Notes: generated by a model not told the origin, from the sequence alone. A DNA stretch of 64,000 bases from Aurelia coerulea (GCA_039566865.1 CM076955.1:3660501-3724500), one strand, 5' to 3'. Shown: positions 44,515 through 55,885, counted from the first letter of the stretch. Numbers and translations are program-made.

Positions 44515-47500
44515 GTAAGTATAAAGGCTTTGTTTAATTGCCGTTTTATCAGTCATGTTTTTAGGCCGTCTTGATTTGAGCGAGATCATGGATCACAACA
44601 ACATACAATAGCAAGAGTTCCTCTTTGCTCTCTTTGTTCCTCTTGATTAAATTTGATTCCAGGAAGGTGATTTTTTTGTGATGAAAAAGAAGTAAGTCTC
44701 TGCTTACGTAAACTCAAATAGTTTGTTTCAAAATGCAAGGAAGCTCGAAGCTGATTTCAAAATTAAATTATTTATAAGTCAATTTGATGAGGAAGTAATG
44801 CAGCCGCGCGCCGGGCCGGCCTGTTTTGAAAGCACCTTTTTTATGCCAAAAAAACCATATAAGTTATTGGTTCCGCATGCTGTACTCTGGAGAAAGTTTG
44901 GTTATGTATCCAATTACCATTATTTGCCCCTCCACGCGCCATGATCCCCCAATCTGGGCTGAGCAAACCTGAGATTACTGTATTTTCATTGTTCACCACT
45001 GACAGAGGCATCAGTTTCAGTATTTTTTAGTTCATTTGTGTGTTTTTACGGGTCATCAACGAAACATTTCATCCCCGTTGTTGACAGATGTTGTCCATTA
45101 GGGGGGAGGGGGACTCACCTGAATCCCTTAACATTGTCATTTTGAGCATGAAAGTCCTGATAGGACATGATATGGAAAAATTGCTATTTAAATGAGAGTT
45201 AATTTAAGAATTCAAATAAACTGTTTCCATTGTACTTTACCTAAAACTTCAGACAATTCACACTATCTTACTTGCCTTTCTCAATGAATCAAAATTATGA
45301 AGATTTTTGCGGGCCTAGAGTGGTTTCGGGTATTATGGGACGTTGGGTATTTTGGGACATTATTCAGGAAATGAAGCTTAGGGGCCTGGGGATGAGAAAG
45401 AAACTTGTTAATTTCACTTGATGCAAGTCTTCATACCTCTTCTGTCATATTTTCATCAATGTTAGGCTGCTGTAGCATTTTGTGTACTCTCTGTATCGCT
45501 GATCATGAAGGACATCAGATGAAAGTGATTTCTGGCTGCCATTTTCTTGAGATATCTCAACATTAACCAGTATACAAACAATAGAAATAGCTTTTTCCGA
45601 AATACCCGACAGTGTTCCATAATGCCCAACTCAACCCGGGTTCATTTTTTTGTCTTGTTTATTAACAACCAACGTTTCACAATCAGAGTGTACTGATGAA
45701 CTATTAGAGCATGCTTAGGCCTAATTGCTAATACCAAGTGTGGCCAAATGTGTTGTGAATTATGCTGACAATTAATTTTTTTCCGTTAAGTGTTCCATAA
45801 TACCCAAAACTACTCTAGCAACTTCAACCAGAGGCAAAAAGTTTGTCCATTTGGTAGGGGATAACTTATCAAAGCCCAGACAAAATCTGTTATTGGGGAT
45901 GCAAATCATTTGTCAATAACCCCTTACTTCATATTACTTCATTCTTGATTTTACTTGCACATAAAAAATAAGAAACTAAGAAAACTGTTGAAGCTTATAC
46001 CCCGTGAGTTCACATGTCAACAATAACCCCATGCTGTGGGGCAAAGAAATTGTCTCAATCATCCAAGCATCTATGCCACTTTAGGACCTGTTTATAATGA
46101 GGAAAATCATTTCACTTTCCAGGCTATCAGCTGTCAGGTGGGATGAAATTTGCAGGTGTTTATATTAAAAATTTCATCACCTTCCAGCATTTTCATCCCA
46201 CCTCCCAGCCCACAAAATCAGAAAATAACAATCATAATTGGTGTTTCATGCCAGCAGCAATTAGGTTTCCTTTTGTTTAAATATTGTTGGGTGCTCAAAA
46301 CAGAAGATTTTTTTTCTTTTCTTTATTCATTGAAAAAAATAACTATTTTCAAAAACAACAGGGCTAATTAACTACGTGCCATCCATAGTGGGAAAGGACT
46401 TATAGTCAGCGGTTTCCCACTATGTATGGCACTTACAATTAAATTTAGATTGTTGCAATAAAAGTTGTAAGAGAGGGACAGCCCGAGAGCACACAATTCG
46501 CCATTGTGGTTGGTGCTTTAAGGTTTGACGAGCAACATAAACAACCCAGAGGTTCTTCTGAGGTCCAGGCTCGAGGAATCTATCAAGAGTGAGGAATCTA
46601 CTGAGGATTTCATCCCACCTTCCAGCTTCGCATCCCACCTTCCAAGGTTTCTATGTCAAATTTTCATCCCACTTCAGTGAGATCCCACCTATTGCAGAAT
46701 GGGATCTCACCCAGCTGGGTTAGCTCATTTTCCTAATAAACATAGGAGGGAACTTGCAAGGGATCATATAGATTGGTGGGATATCACCTCTCAGCTCACA
46801 GGCTGGAAGATGGGATGATTTTTCTCATATAAACAGTCCCTTAGACTGAGATCTTTAAGAAATACCCCCAAAAGAACACTGCACATATTTTTCTGCAAGA
46901 AACTGCCCTTTAAGAATCTAAACTCTCACATCGCCAGGAATTAAGAAACTCCCCTACTATTTTGAAGGAAATCCTTAACATATTTTGATTTTATTTTGAC
47001 TTATTTCCTGTATCATATAACTCGGAAGGTACTTGAGTAATGTCTAAACTTTGGAAAGGCTTCAAATAATCTTATTTTGAAATTTTCACAAGAGTCACTG
47101 TAGTTAACATGAGGATTGTTATGGAACCAGTAAGAAACTTGGAAGAAACTCTGTGTACTCAAAATGTGATAATTTTCAGAAACTTTCAGTATTGGCCTAA
47201 ATTCTTTATATGAGTTTCAGTTCAGTTTCATTGATCATCAATCTATACTACATACAATTCTACACAATTTACATTACAAATACATACTATACTAGATTAA
47301 TAACATCAAATACAAAACTACAATCTAAGCAAACGGAAAGGATAAATATTACATGATTGTATATAGTATAGATTGATTAAGGAGGAGCTCTCTAAGTAGG
47401 TAAACTAATCAAGAGAGAGCCCCCCCCCCATAGAAACAAAGAAACAAATAATAGTAAGATAAAAACTATGAAAGAGACGTGTAAATGTAGAAAAACTGAC

Positions 47501-50500
47501 TGGTGTTGTTTACTGTATACCCACCTTAGATCATGTGATTGTCCTCTTGAGGAAACTTTCTTATCATATAAGTTAAAAGCTTTGTACCATGAAAAATGTG
47601 ATGCAGGTAATTATAATTGTATCAACAAATGAAGATACATCATTTTCTTTGTAGTCACAAATCCAATTGATGTGATCAAAGTCAGATTGCAGTTGGACAA
47701 TGAATTGACTTCCACAAAGAACATATTTGCCAACAGGAAGTACAGAGGATTTCTTCATGGAGGAATGACAATAATCAAAGAAGAAGGGATTGGTGGACTT
47801 TATAAAGGGTATACAATACATACATTATATATATCATAGATTATTAACATCATAAGTTATACTTTGTTGTTTGCTTCAAAGGAGATTATTCTCATCAGTT
47901 AGGCTACACATATTTTATGCAAGAAACCACTTCTTAGAAATGCAACTTTCAGATCGCTAACAAATTAAGAATGTCCAGTGGGAAAATGTAACCTAAGAAA
48001 ATGTTCGCTTTCTTCAAGGAAAGCCTTGGCACGTTTCACTTTAATTTTCCCATGTTTCCTGTATCACATTACTTGGGAGGTACTTCAGTTATGCCTAAAC
48101 ATGGGAATTGCTTCAAAAGTCTTCATTTTAAAATGTTCCGGCCAGGGACGCCGGAGTGATGGTAGGGCAAGGGTGGCGACTAGGAATGTAACGGCAATCG
48201 GGACCGAAGGCAAGCAAAGTGAGCCGAAAAATTGGGGGGTCCGGGGGTACTCCCCCAGGAACATTTTTGTGGCCACGCCCTTTAGATTGGCTTAAAATGC
48301 TATCAAAAATGTTTCAACGAACATCAATCATTTTCTTTCACGAAATTTTTCGGCTGCTTCTCCACATGTCCTCATTCCGAATCGCATAAGATCGCATATT
48401 GCTTATTTTGAAGCTGCAATTGCCAGTCATTTTCATGTTTGTTCGTTATTGGTGTGTTTCTCATAAAGGAATTAAGCTATGGCGGCTTTTCTATCAAGTT
48501 TCAAAGTAAATTATTGTTTTTCATTGAAAGAGCACTTTTGCCCCCCTTGCCCCCATTAGGAAAAGGCAGGAGGGGCGCTTGCCCCCTCCCCCCGCGCCCC
48601 CCTTTCCAGCGTTTCTGGTTCCAGCAGCACATGAAGTATTAGTTTTGCATGAAATGCTCAAAAGCTAAAGGTTAATAATTTATTTGCGAATCAAGTGAAT
48701 TGTTAAGGAATCCAGCTGGGAATAATGTTAGCAGTGGTGGCACCAGCCGCCACCAAAAAATGTGGAGGACAGGTGAAAATTGGATTGCAGGGGCAAAGCC
48801 CCCAGGAAAATTTTCAGGACCACACCCTTTTTATGTATGAAGAATTCCATCCTCCATGACATTATAAAATAATGAGTGAACATTTCAAATCAGTAAGTAA
48901 GTAACGCTAAAATGTGTAACAAATTAAGGGAGTTGACTGTATTTTCATGCTTTGCCTCAGTCAAACAATACTTATTTGTTCCCATTATGTGTTTGCATAA
49001 TAGGCATTTGCAAGTGAGCAGCCCAAGCGACTTGATTCCTGACTCTTTTCTTAGCTCCTGCTTTCGTGTGAACTTATTTTCTCTAATTTATTTTCTCATT
49101 CGCTTGCCTAACTTTACCCACATAGACTTTAACATAAACTTTATAAAATCATTGTATAACTAATGAAATTCCCATCAGGAGGTAAGTTACAAAATTTCCC
49201 TGGACTCTTATTGCAGCTTCACCGGTAATGTTGACACTCTTCATCCCGGTCCCAATATCTCCAAACCATTCTTTACATATAGACAAGGGGCTCCTTTGAT
49301 GGCCTGGGTCAGGAAGTTTCCTTTTTATTGTTAACAATACCCTTATTTGTCCTCAGAATTCTAGATCTAACTATCTAACCCCTCCTTGAAAATTGCTCTA
49401 CGGAGGAATTGGAAGGCTAACCCCAGAGATAGAGAAGTTGCCACTTTCAATGTATAAAACTTGAAAGGTCCTCATCACAAAATCACATCACACGAGCTAT
49501 GACAGTTGAAAATTACATTTAGGCCCATGTAAGATCTAACACTGACCTATTTTGTATCATTACTTTCATTTTAGGTTGAAAGAATTAGTTTTTATTTTGA
49601 TTTTTAGGGTTACTGCTACTGCACTTAGAGAAGGAGTTTACAGTACCATACGATTGGGATTGTATGAACCATTCAAGGAATTATTTGGGGAAAAAGACCG
49701 ATCAAAAACGCCATTATATAAGAAGGTAATGTCAGGAGCCATGTCAGGATCAATCGGAAGCGCTATTGCAAACCCAACAGATTTGGTGAAGATCAGATTG
49801 CAAGCTGAAGGAAAGTTGGAACCAGGTAAAGTCAAAGTTTTATCACGTTTTCTTCTTCTTTTCAGTTTACACATGAACTACTGTACAACACTACCTGGTG
49901 TCCGTCCCAAAAAAATTTATACAGATTTGGTTGACTCCAGTGATGTGAATTTAGCTTTTATCAGTGGCTTATCACTCTCAAAATATTCCTTTTGAGCTTT
50001 CAAGATTGATAGCATAGGTTCCAAATCTTTAACTTTGCGTAAAATGGTGGGTGTAAAATTCAAGGACCTATTTCTTCTGATTGAATGGCTTGAAAGGAAC
50101 TTTAGATAGTTATCTATAATTCTACCGTTGGACTTTCCAGAAATTTTGAATATTTTTCAAAATTACAGCGTATTCTAAATGTCAGCTCATTTGAGGGTGT
50201 GACGTCATCAAATTTCTAAATCATAAACTAGATGACTGACAGACTTTTGCTTGATATCATATTGAAGGCATTCATAAGCTATGGCTTTCTTTGAAATTAC
50301 TTCATGTTGCGTCAAACGGTTTAGAAATTACGATGGTTTTGGGTTTTTTTGAAAATTTTTCTTGAATTCAGGAAAAAGAGGAAAAACACTCCAACTCTGA
50401 AAATATTTAAGATTTCAGAAAAGTCCAACGGTAGAATTATAGAGAAATAGCAAAAGTTTCTTTGAAGTCATTCAGTACAAAGAAATAAGTCACTCAATTT

Positions 50501-53193
50501 TACACCAGCCTTTTTAAAGATTTGGAACCTATGCTAAGATTGATATTTCTGCTCTCAAAGCACCAATACCAACAAACGAGGTATCTATGTTCAAGTTAAC
50601 TATCGAAGAACATTTTGAGAGTGATTATCCATTGATTAAAGCTAAATTCACAACGCTAGAGTCAACCAAATCCTGATACATTTTTTTGGGACACCTGGTA
50701 TAAGGATGATACCAGGGAGCAAAAGTTGTATAAAAGTTCCCTTTTATCAATTCAGTTGAAACAACGGGGCAATAACTTTTTACACGCATAGTTTTGCATT
50801 TTTGCAACGATTCGAGCCCTGTGCTGTTGTCCTTATGAAGTTGGTCTTTGGCAGCCTGCTGATAGCAACAACAACCACCGGAAAAGCTTAAACGTCATTT
50901 ACTGGGACCCTGTGGCGATTAGTATTTATGACGTAACTAATGGGTGTTTCAATAGAGCTTTCACGGCAATCAACTTTTTCGTAGTTATATGTTTTCGTAG
51001 AATTTACTAAATTTTAAGTAAACATCGGCACTGAAATGCTTAGAATCGAGCATCTTAAGCAGAAAATATAGCCAAAAATATTTTAGGACGCTTTTAAAGG
51101 TAATTCGGATAAAGACCTTGCGACAGAATTTTGCGTGAGATTTTAGCCGTCCAAAAACATTGGATTTTAATGTAGCAATAAGAACCATTTGCTATTTTGA
51201 GAAGCCTCCCAGAAATACTTTAGAAACGTATTTTACGCAGATATGAAAATTCAAGTAATTTTACAGATAGATTTTGGCAAAATATTTTTTAAATCTTTCT
51301 GAGGAGAAGTTTCCTCAACTGCCATTAAATATTTAGATATGTAAAGGGTGTCCCAAAAAAATTGTGCCCCACTTGCCTAAATATTGCGACAAAACAGCAA
51401 AAGATTCTCGCCAAACTTTTATATGATGTTGCTCTTCAGATGTTCAAATAGAGTTTGCTGCCATCCCCGTAAAAATCCGTTAAAAAATGATGGAGCTATG
51501 ACCTTCAGAAGACCAAATTTCCCTGATGACTGAAATAGGCGGTCGGCTATTTTGTCTTACTATTTTTGCAGCGATAAGTAGCTTCACGTGAGGTGACTCT
51601 GACGATTATCGGAATTTTCATGAGAGCTATGGCATTGGAGGCTGCTTGTTCATTTCATCCGTGAAGCTATTTATCGCTGCTAAATAGTAAGACAAAATCG
51701 CCGACCGCTCATTTCAGTCATCAGCAAATTTGGTCTTCTGAAGGTCATAGCTCCATCATTTTTCAGCAGATTTTTATGGGGATGGTAGCAAGTTTTAATT
51801 TAATATCTGAAGAACAACATCATGCGACAGTTTGGCAAAAATCTTTTACCGTTTTGTCGCAATCTTCAGGCAAACAGGGCACAATTTTTTTGGGACACCC
51901 TGTATTTCCAGTTGTTGGATTTAGTTGTTCTTGAAATACCAATTTCTCTTTAATTTTTCAAGCCTGGGTTTTTTCAAAATATGAAAGCCAAGTTGAATGT
52001 GAAAATGTACGTTTGGATCCTGGTTGGACGATGTGTATCATCATCACCTTCAAATATTCGGCTCTAAAAATCTGGAACGATACGCCTGTTGATATACGAG
52101 AGGCCTCAACTCTCGGTTGCTTTAAAAAACAATTGAAAGCACACCTACTGGCTGATCAAAAACGTTAAATTCAAAACACGACCCCCTGGAAGAACAGCAA
52201 TATTAACAATTTAGATACTATATTGCCTTTGAAATTATTTTTGTTTGTTTGTTTTATAAGATTGTATATATGTATTATTAGATGCTGAAGGGTTTATTTT
52301 CGTGTATAAATATTTATTCATATCATATCATATCATATCATATCATATCATATCATATCATATCATATCAATCGCAAAAATCAATGGGTGTGCTCCCTCA
52401 ACTGAGCTTTTCCTTGAAACAAGTGCTCCTTTCGGAGAGAAGATATGTATTGAGCGCTCAAGGCCCTTTTAAAAGGATGTTCCCATGTACGGTAAATATC
52501 GAAATGCGTATCACTCTCTAAAAATTTCGTAGTCCTTTGGCAAAAATCCTTTTGTTTTCAAGAAAAATCCGGGAAAATACTATTGTTTTAGAAAATCTCT
52601 TTTTCGACATTCCTCGGTAAAAATGCCAAACAAATCTTCCACTCAAAATGGCCGATAGTGATTTTCGACCCACCCTATCGCTTCTTATTACACTTATTTT
52701 ATCTTTCAACCTTATAGGCCAAGGACCGAGGTACAAAGGCGCATTTGACGCTTTCACTCGTATATCACAGCAAGAAGGCTTACGCGGATTATGGCGTGGA
52801 GTTGGACCGACCGTTCAAAGAGCCACGATAATAACAGCAGCACAAATCCCATCATACGACCACACTAAACACACGTTATTGAACGGCAAAATCATGCACG
52901 AAGGCATACGGTTACATTTGGTTGCATCAATGCTCGCAGGCCTCGTTTGCGCGACTGTCACATCTCCTGTGGACGTTATCAAAACGAGAATAATGAACCA
53001 AAAGGTCATGGGTAATGGTGAGAAATTGTACTCGTCAACATTCGATTGCTTTGTCAAAACTATACGGACTGAAGGTTTGTTTGGATTGTACAAAGGGTTT
53101 ATCCCGAACTGGCTTCGTATAGGCCCACACACGATAATAACATTTCTCATTTTCGAACAGCTTCGTTCATTTGCAGGATTAAAACCGCTCTAA
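44388..53193 (+). CDS. UcpB-like mitochondrial carrier, copy 2 (4 exons, 324 aa)
   Basis: The model is join(44388..44514, 47655..47808, 49608..49825, 52718..53193), 975 nt ending in TAA. It is an inner-membrane SLC25 carrier paralogous to copy 1. Exon 2-4 lengths (154, 218, 476) and all phases are the same, and the two are alike across most of their length. The signatures are PIDVIK, PTDLVK and PVDVIK, with RGLWRG and FGLYKG half-repeat ends. The start at 44388 is the first ATG after an in-frame TGA. A second ATG at 44445 (AAAATGG) would give 305 aa and sits in a better context, so either may be used. The substrate is unknown. The introns hold several inserted elements but the splice sites are intact. 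Confidence 0.88.
46083..46842. mobile_element. Inverted-repeat element with GGGATGAAAT motifs
   Basis: The left GGACCTGTTTATAATGAGG is matched by CTCATATAAACAGTCCCTTA at the right. CATCCCACCTTCCAGC-type words recur in both halves. The 57-nt hairpin at 46376-46432 lies inside it. Confidence 0.55.
46376..46432. ncRNA. 57-nt hairpin, one of two related copies
   Basis: GTGCCATCCATAGTGGGAAA (46376-46395) pairs with the last 20 nt (TTTCCCACTATGTATGGCAC) at 19 of 20 positions, around a 17-nt loop. 55095-55151 has the same length, arms and loop core AGTCA. It could be a small structured RNA or a tiny inverted-repeat element. Transcription is unknown. Confidence 0.35.
46848..47220 (+). mobile_element. 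Family D repeat copy
   Basis: The block GTATCATATAACTCGGAAGG then TACTTGAGTAATGTCTAAAC, GGAAAGGCTTCAAA and AACATGAGGATTGT is shared in order with 63590-64000 and partly with 47900-48130. AAGAAACT words occur near both edges, as in families C and the 31956 element. Confidence 0.65.
47655..47808 (+). CDS. Exon 2 of carrier copy 2
   Basis: 154 nt with borders CTTTGTAG|TCAC and AAAGG|GTATAC. It encodes TNPIDVIKVRLQLDNELTS to EEGIGGLYKG. The first 20 bases of the exon are identical to those of copy 1. Confidence 0.88.
47809..49607 (+). other. Intron 2 of carrier copy 2
   Basis: A 1.8-kb intron. It has a partial family D (47900-48130), two related G/C-rich blocks ending AGGAACATTTTTGTGGCCAC (48133-48300) and AGGAAAATTTTCAGGACCAC (48735-48830), and a C/G-rich stretch near 48540-48610. 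Nothing was recognised in 48840-49590. Confidence 0.6.
47900..48130 (+). mobile_element. Family D repeat, partial
   Basis: CTGTATCACATTACTTGGGA then GGTACTTCAGTTATGCCTAA matches the core of the copy at 46848-47220 with substitutions. It ends where a G/C-rich block begins at 48133. Confidence 0.55.
49608..49825 (+). CDS. Exon 3 of carrier copy 2
   Basis: 218 nt with borders ATTTTTAG|GGTT and CCAG|GTAAAG. It encodes ALREGVYSTIRLGLYEPFKE to PTDLVKIRLQ and AEGKLEPG. Confidence 0.88.
49892..50700. mobile_element. Mariner-type inverted-repeat element split by family B
   Basis: TACCTGGTGTCCGTCCCAAA followed by ATACAGATTTGGTTGACTC pairs with GAGTCAACCAAATCCTGATA and TTGGGACACCTGGTA at the right. 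TA lies at both ends. The family B copy at 50011-50535 lies in its interior. Confidence 0.75.
50011..50535. mobile_element. Family B element, 525 bp, with perfect 9-bp duplication
   Basis: AGCATAGGTTCC ... GGAACCTATGCT flanked by AAGATTGAT on both sides (50002-50010 and 50536-50544). The host is the mariner-type element at 49892-50700, so it inserted later than that element. Confidence 0.88.
51342..51904. mobile_element. Palindromic mariner-type MITE with GGGTGTCCC ends
   Basis: The left GGGTGTCCCAAAAAAATTG and right AATTTTTTTGGGACACCC are inverted, and almost the full length folds (CCGACCGCTCATTTCAGTC / GACTGAAATAGGCGGTCGG). TA lies at each edge. Confidence 0.78.
51955..52317 (+). pseudogene. 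LINE 3'-terminal fragment
   Basis: The frame ending at TAA 52168 reads ALKIWNDTPVDIREASTLGC then FKKQLKAHLLADQKR. This matches the usual C-terminus of jockey/L2-type reverse transcriptase proteins (IWN-LP-DIR ... FK-LK--L). About 150 bp of 3' untranslated sequence leads directly into the TATCA repeat, which may be its expanded tail. Confidence 0.65.
52319..52370. repeat. (TATCA)n microsatellite, 10 units
   Basis: Ten perfect pentanucleotide units lie immediately after the LINE 3' fragment. Confidence 0.95.
52718..53193 (+). CDS. Exon 4 of carrier copy 2
   Basis: 476 nt, acceptor CAACCTTATAG|GCC. It encodes GQGPRYKGAFDAF, GLWRGVGPTVQRA, the PVDVIK signature and the C-terminus FEQLRSFAGLKPL, then TAA. 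Unlike copy 1, there is one acceptor only. Confidence 0.88.
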
Positions 53194-53526
53194 CTTCGTT
53201 CAACTCAGTAACGTCATCATTTTTAATTTGGATGCCACATCATCAGCATTTATAATGGGCTTAAAAGGAACAGCTAACTTATTTCGTGTAAATTATGTAA
53301 ATTGTTTGGTCTGATTTGCATTGAATTTGAAAGAGGTCGTATCTAATCCCGAGTGCTGTATCCTAAACTATTTATACTTCTAAAGTAATTCTGCTTGCCT
53401 TTAGTTTGTTCACTCGTTACGCTTAGTTACTTTACGTTACTCGTTACGTTACGCTCCTTACGCTATGTTCTTTTTGACCTGAACTTTCGCGACTCTTCAA
53501 CGACTCATTGAATGAATCCACATCGA
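53194..53526. other. 3' flank of carrier copy 2
   Basis: No AATAAA was noticed close to the stop. The stretch near 53411-53470 is rich in GTTACG/CGTTAC words. Confidence 0.4.
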
Positions 53527-53535
53527 GCCTTAGGC

Positions 53536-54061
53536 AGCATAGGTTTCAAATCTTTAAAAAGGCTGGTGTAAAATTCAGTGACCTATTTCTTTGAGCTGCA
53601 TGACTTCCAAGAAACTTTAGCTATTTCTCTATAATTCTACCGTTGGACTTTTCTGAAATCTTTAATATTGTCAGAATTAGAGTGTTTTTTCTTCTTTTTC
53701 AAGAATTCAAGAAAAATTTTCAAAAAAACTTAAAACCATCGTATTTTCTAAACTGTTTGACGCAACATGAAATAATTTTGAAGAAAACCATAGTTTATGA
53801 ATGCCTACAGTATGGTATCAAGCAAAAGTCTGTCACTCATCTGGTTTATGATTTAGAAATTTGATGACGTCATATCCTCAAATCGGTTGAAATGTAAGAT
53901 ACGCTGTAATTTTGAAAAATATTGAAAATTTCTGGAAAGTCCAACGGTAGAATTATAGATCAGTAACTAAAGTTTCTTTCAAGCAATTCAATCAGAAGGA
54001 ATAGGTCATTGAATTTTACACCCACCTTTTTACGCCTATTTAAAGATTTGGAACCTATGCT
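53536..54061. mobile_element. Family B element, 526 bp, with perfect 9-bp duplication
   Basis: AGCATAGGTTTC ... GGAACCTATGCT flanked by GCCTTAGGC (53527-53535 and 54062-54070). Same length and internal order as the copies at 8709, 16827 and 50011. Confidence 0.88.
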
Positions 54062-54070
54062 GCCTTAGGC

Positions 54071-54379
54071 CTCTTCCTTGAGTTGCTGAAGAGGCGTCAG
54101 AGGTGAGGAGAAAGCTCTGACCAAAAAGAACAAATTTAGCTTAAAAAGTGAACAAACTAATGACACGTAGAATTACTGTGAAATTGTATCAATAATGTAA
54201 ATTTTGTGTAACGCTATAGGGTGATCAACAAAAATTTTCAATTTCGATTGCGTTTGTAAATCAACGAATAAAGGGGTGCGGGGAGTTCAAAGTGCAGTCG
54301 CAAGGCAAACAACTACAGGGAACTTTACCCATTTTGGGGATATTCTAGCCATTCGAATGTTACTTAAAGTATGTTTCGT
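54071..54379. other. Intergenic, no gene seen
   Basis: No exon or element boundary recognised. Confidence 0.4.
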
Positions 54380-54676
54380 TATGTCTCGTTCAATTCCTTC
54401 CCTGACCATTCCCCGGGCAGCCCGGGGGTCAACAAAAATTCTTGCATGAATGCCCGGGGACCGGGCAAATGTGGCAAATGCCCGGGGGCCGGGCACTGAG
54501 AAAATGCCATATTCCCAGTTACTGTACAAGCAAAAGCTCCTGTTCTTGCCAAATGCTACTCAAATGCCCGGGGTGCCGGGGAAAAATTTACGTTGAAATG
54601 CCCGGGCGCCGGGAATATTTTTGAGCAAATGCCCGGGGGTGTCCCGCGGCGGGGATGGTCAGGGTAGGAATGGAAC
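54380..54676. mobile_element. G/C-rich inverted-repeat element with TGCCCGGG array
   Basis: CGTTCAATTCCTTCCCTGAC and GTCAGGGTAGGAATGGAACG bracket five or more copies of ATGCCCGGG with short variable spacers (GGGACCGGGCA, GGGCCGGGCA, GGTGCCGGGG). It stands out as a CpG-rich island in AT-rich DNA. It resembles family E in plan but not in sequence. Confidence 0.6.
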
Positions 54677-55094
54677 GATATATTAGATTAGATTCCATAA
54701 GATGGCTTCGGAATTCGATTGCTATAGATCAAACTGGCAGAAGGCCAACAACATGCTTTATTCCCAGCACTGAACAATTATTTCTTCCACTGTGTGCTGT
54801 GACTGTACGAATCGTCTTCATTTTCCCCTTGCAGCATAGTGCATCTGAATTAATCCTTACTTACTACATATCAATCAAATGATAAATGATAAATTAATAT
54901 AACCAAACTGCATGTTATTTGAAAACATGGTTGGTGCTTTCAGATTGTGTCAGTTACGTCTATCAAGTCTCATTGTCTGAAAATGTTCAGTTATGGTTCG
55001 GTCTCTTTTTAGAATACCCTATATTTCTACTTTTAATTTCGCTATAGACTTCGTTTTTTATCAAGTAAAATCTAAACTAAACAATACGTTACTG
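54677..55094. other. Intergenic, no gene seen
   Basis: No recognisable feature. Confidence 0.4.
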
Positions 55095-55151
55095 GTTCCA
55101 TCTACAGCGGGAAAAGACGCACAGTCACCTAGTTCCCACTGCAGATGGGAC
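55095..55151. ncRNA. 57-nt hairpin, second related copy
   Basis: GTTCCATCTACAGCGGGAAA pairs with GTTCCCACTGCAGATGGGAC apart from one G-T and three mismatches, around a 17-nt loop with AGTCA. Compared with 46376-46432 both arms have changed. Its nature (RNA or tiny transposon) is unresolved. Confidence 0.3.
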
Positions 55152-55493
55152 AAATATATTTCGTAGTTTTTGGGGTGTGAACTGTGATTCAAAATAACAC
55201 AGGTTATTATCAAAAGATATTTGGCGTTGCAGTAGTCCACTAATAGACCTTTTAGCTATTCTACAAAAGAGCCTGGATCGAGCGTTGTTTTTATACATTC
55301 CGATATGCATGGTTCGATCGAGTGGCGTCAGAGCTTCTATCACTATTGTGGACATTTGAAAACTCTACAAAATGTAGCAAAATATCGTTGGATTATGATT
55401 CTTTTCAGAATAGCTAAAAGGTCTATTAACATGATTAAACAATTTTTTGATGCGTACCATTTATATTCAAGGCATCTATAACAAGCATAGGTT
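55152..55493. other. Intergenic, no gene seen
   Basis: CAGAGCTTCTATCAC and CTAAAAGGTCTA words recall the region near 24286-24375, but no exon was recognised. Confidence 0.35.
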
Positions 55494-55708
55494 GTACATC
55501 TTTAAGAAGGTTGGTGTAAAATTCCGTGACCTATTTCTTTAAATCGAATGGTTTGAAAGAAACTTTAGCTACTTTGCTATGATTCTTCCGTTGGATTTTT
55601 CTGATATCTTAGATATTTTCAGAATTAAAATGTATTTCTTCTTCATTATGAATTCAAGAAAAATATAAAAAAACTTAAACGATCGTGATTTCTAAATTTT
55701 ATGAGGAA
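55494..55708. mobile_element. Family B element, left part only
   Basis: It starts AGCATAGGTTG and follows the left half of family B (CCGTTGGATTTTTC, TTTCAGAATTAAAATG) up to about 55708. The right half is missing. Confidence 0.65.
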
Positions 55709-55885
55709 ACAGAAGTAGAAATAGAATAGTCTTTGAGAAAGGCACATGTCTTTCTGCGTTTGCTGCCGTAGTTGGAACTCGATGAAATCATGTCCTTTCG
55801 AGCTATGGCAGCCACAGAATATTTAAATTGTGATAAAAAAAAAACAAAAAACATCTCTTTCCATCTTCTGCTTCACAATTGAGCC

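Larger units (their letters stand above)
44515..47654 (+). other. Intron 1 of carrier copy 2
   Basis: A 3.1-kb intron. 44515-46082 shows no recognisable element. It then holds the foldback element 46083-46842 with an embedded hairpin, a family D copy (46848-47220), and a C-run near 47421-47430. Confidence 0.6.
49826..52717 (+). other. Intron 3 of carrier copy 2
   Basis: A 2.9-kb phase-1 intron. In order it holds a mariner-type element split by family B, an unremarkable stretch (50701-51341), a second mariner-type palindrome (51342-51904), a LINE 3' fragment (51955-52317), a TATCA microsatellite, and 52371-52717 with no feature. Confidence 0.65.
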
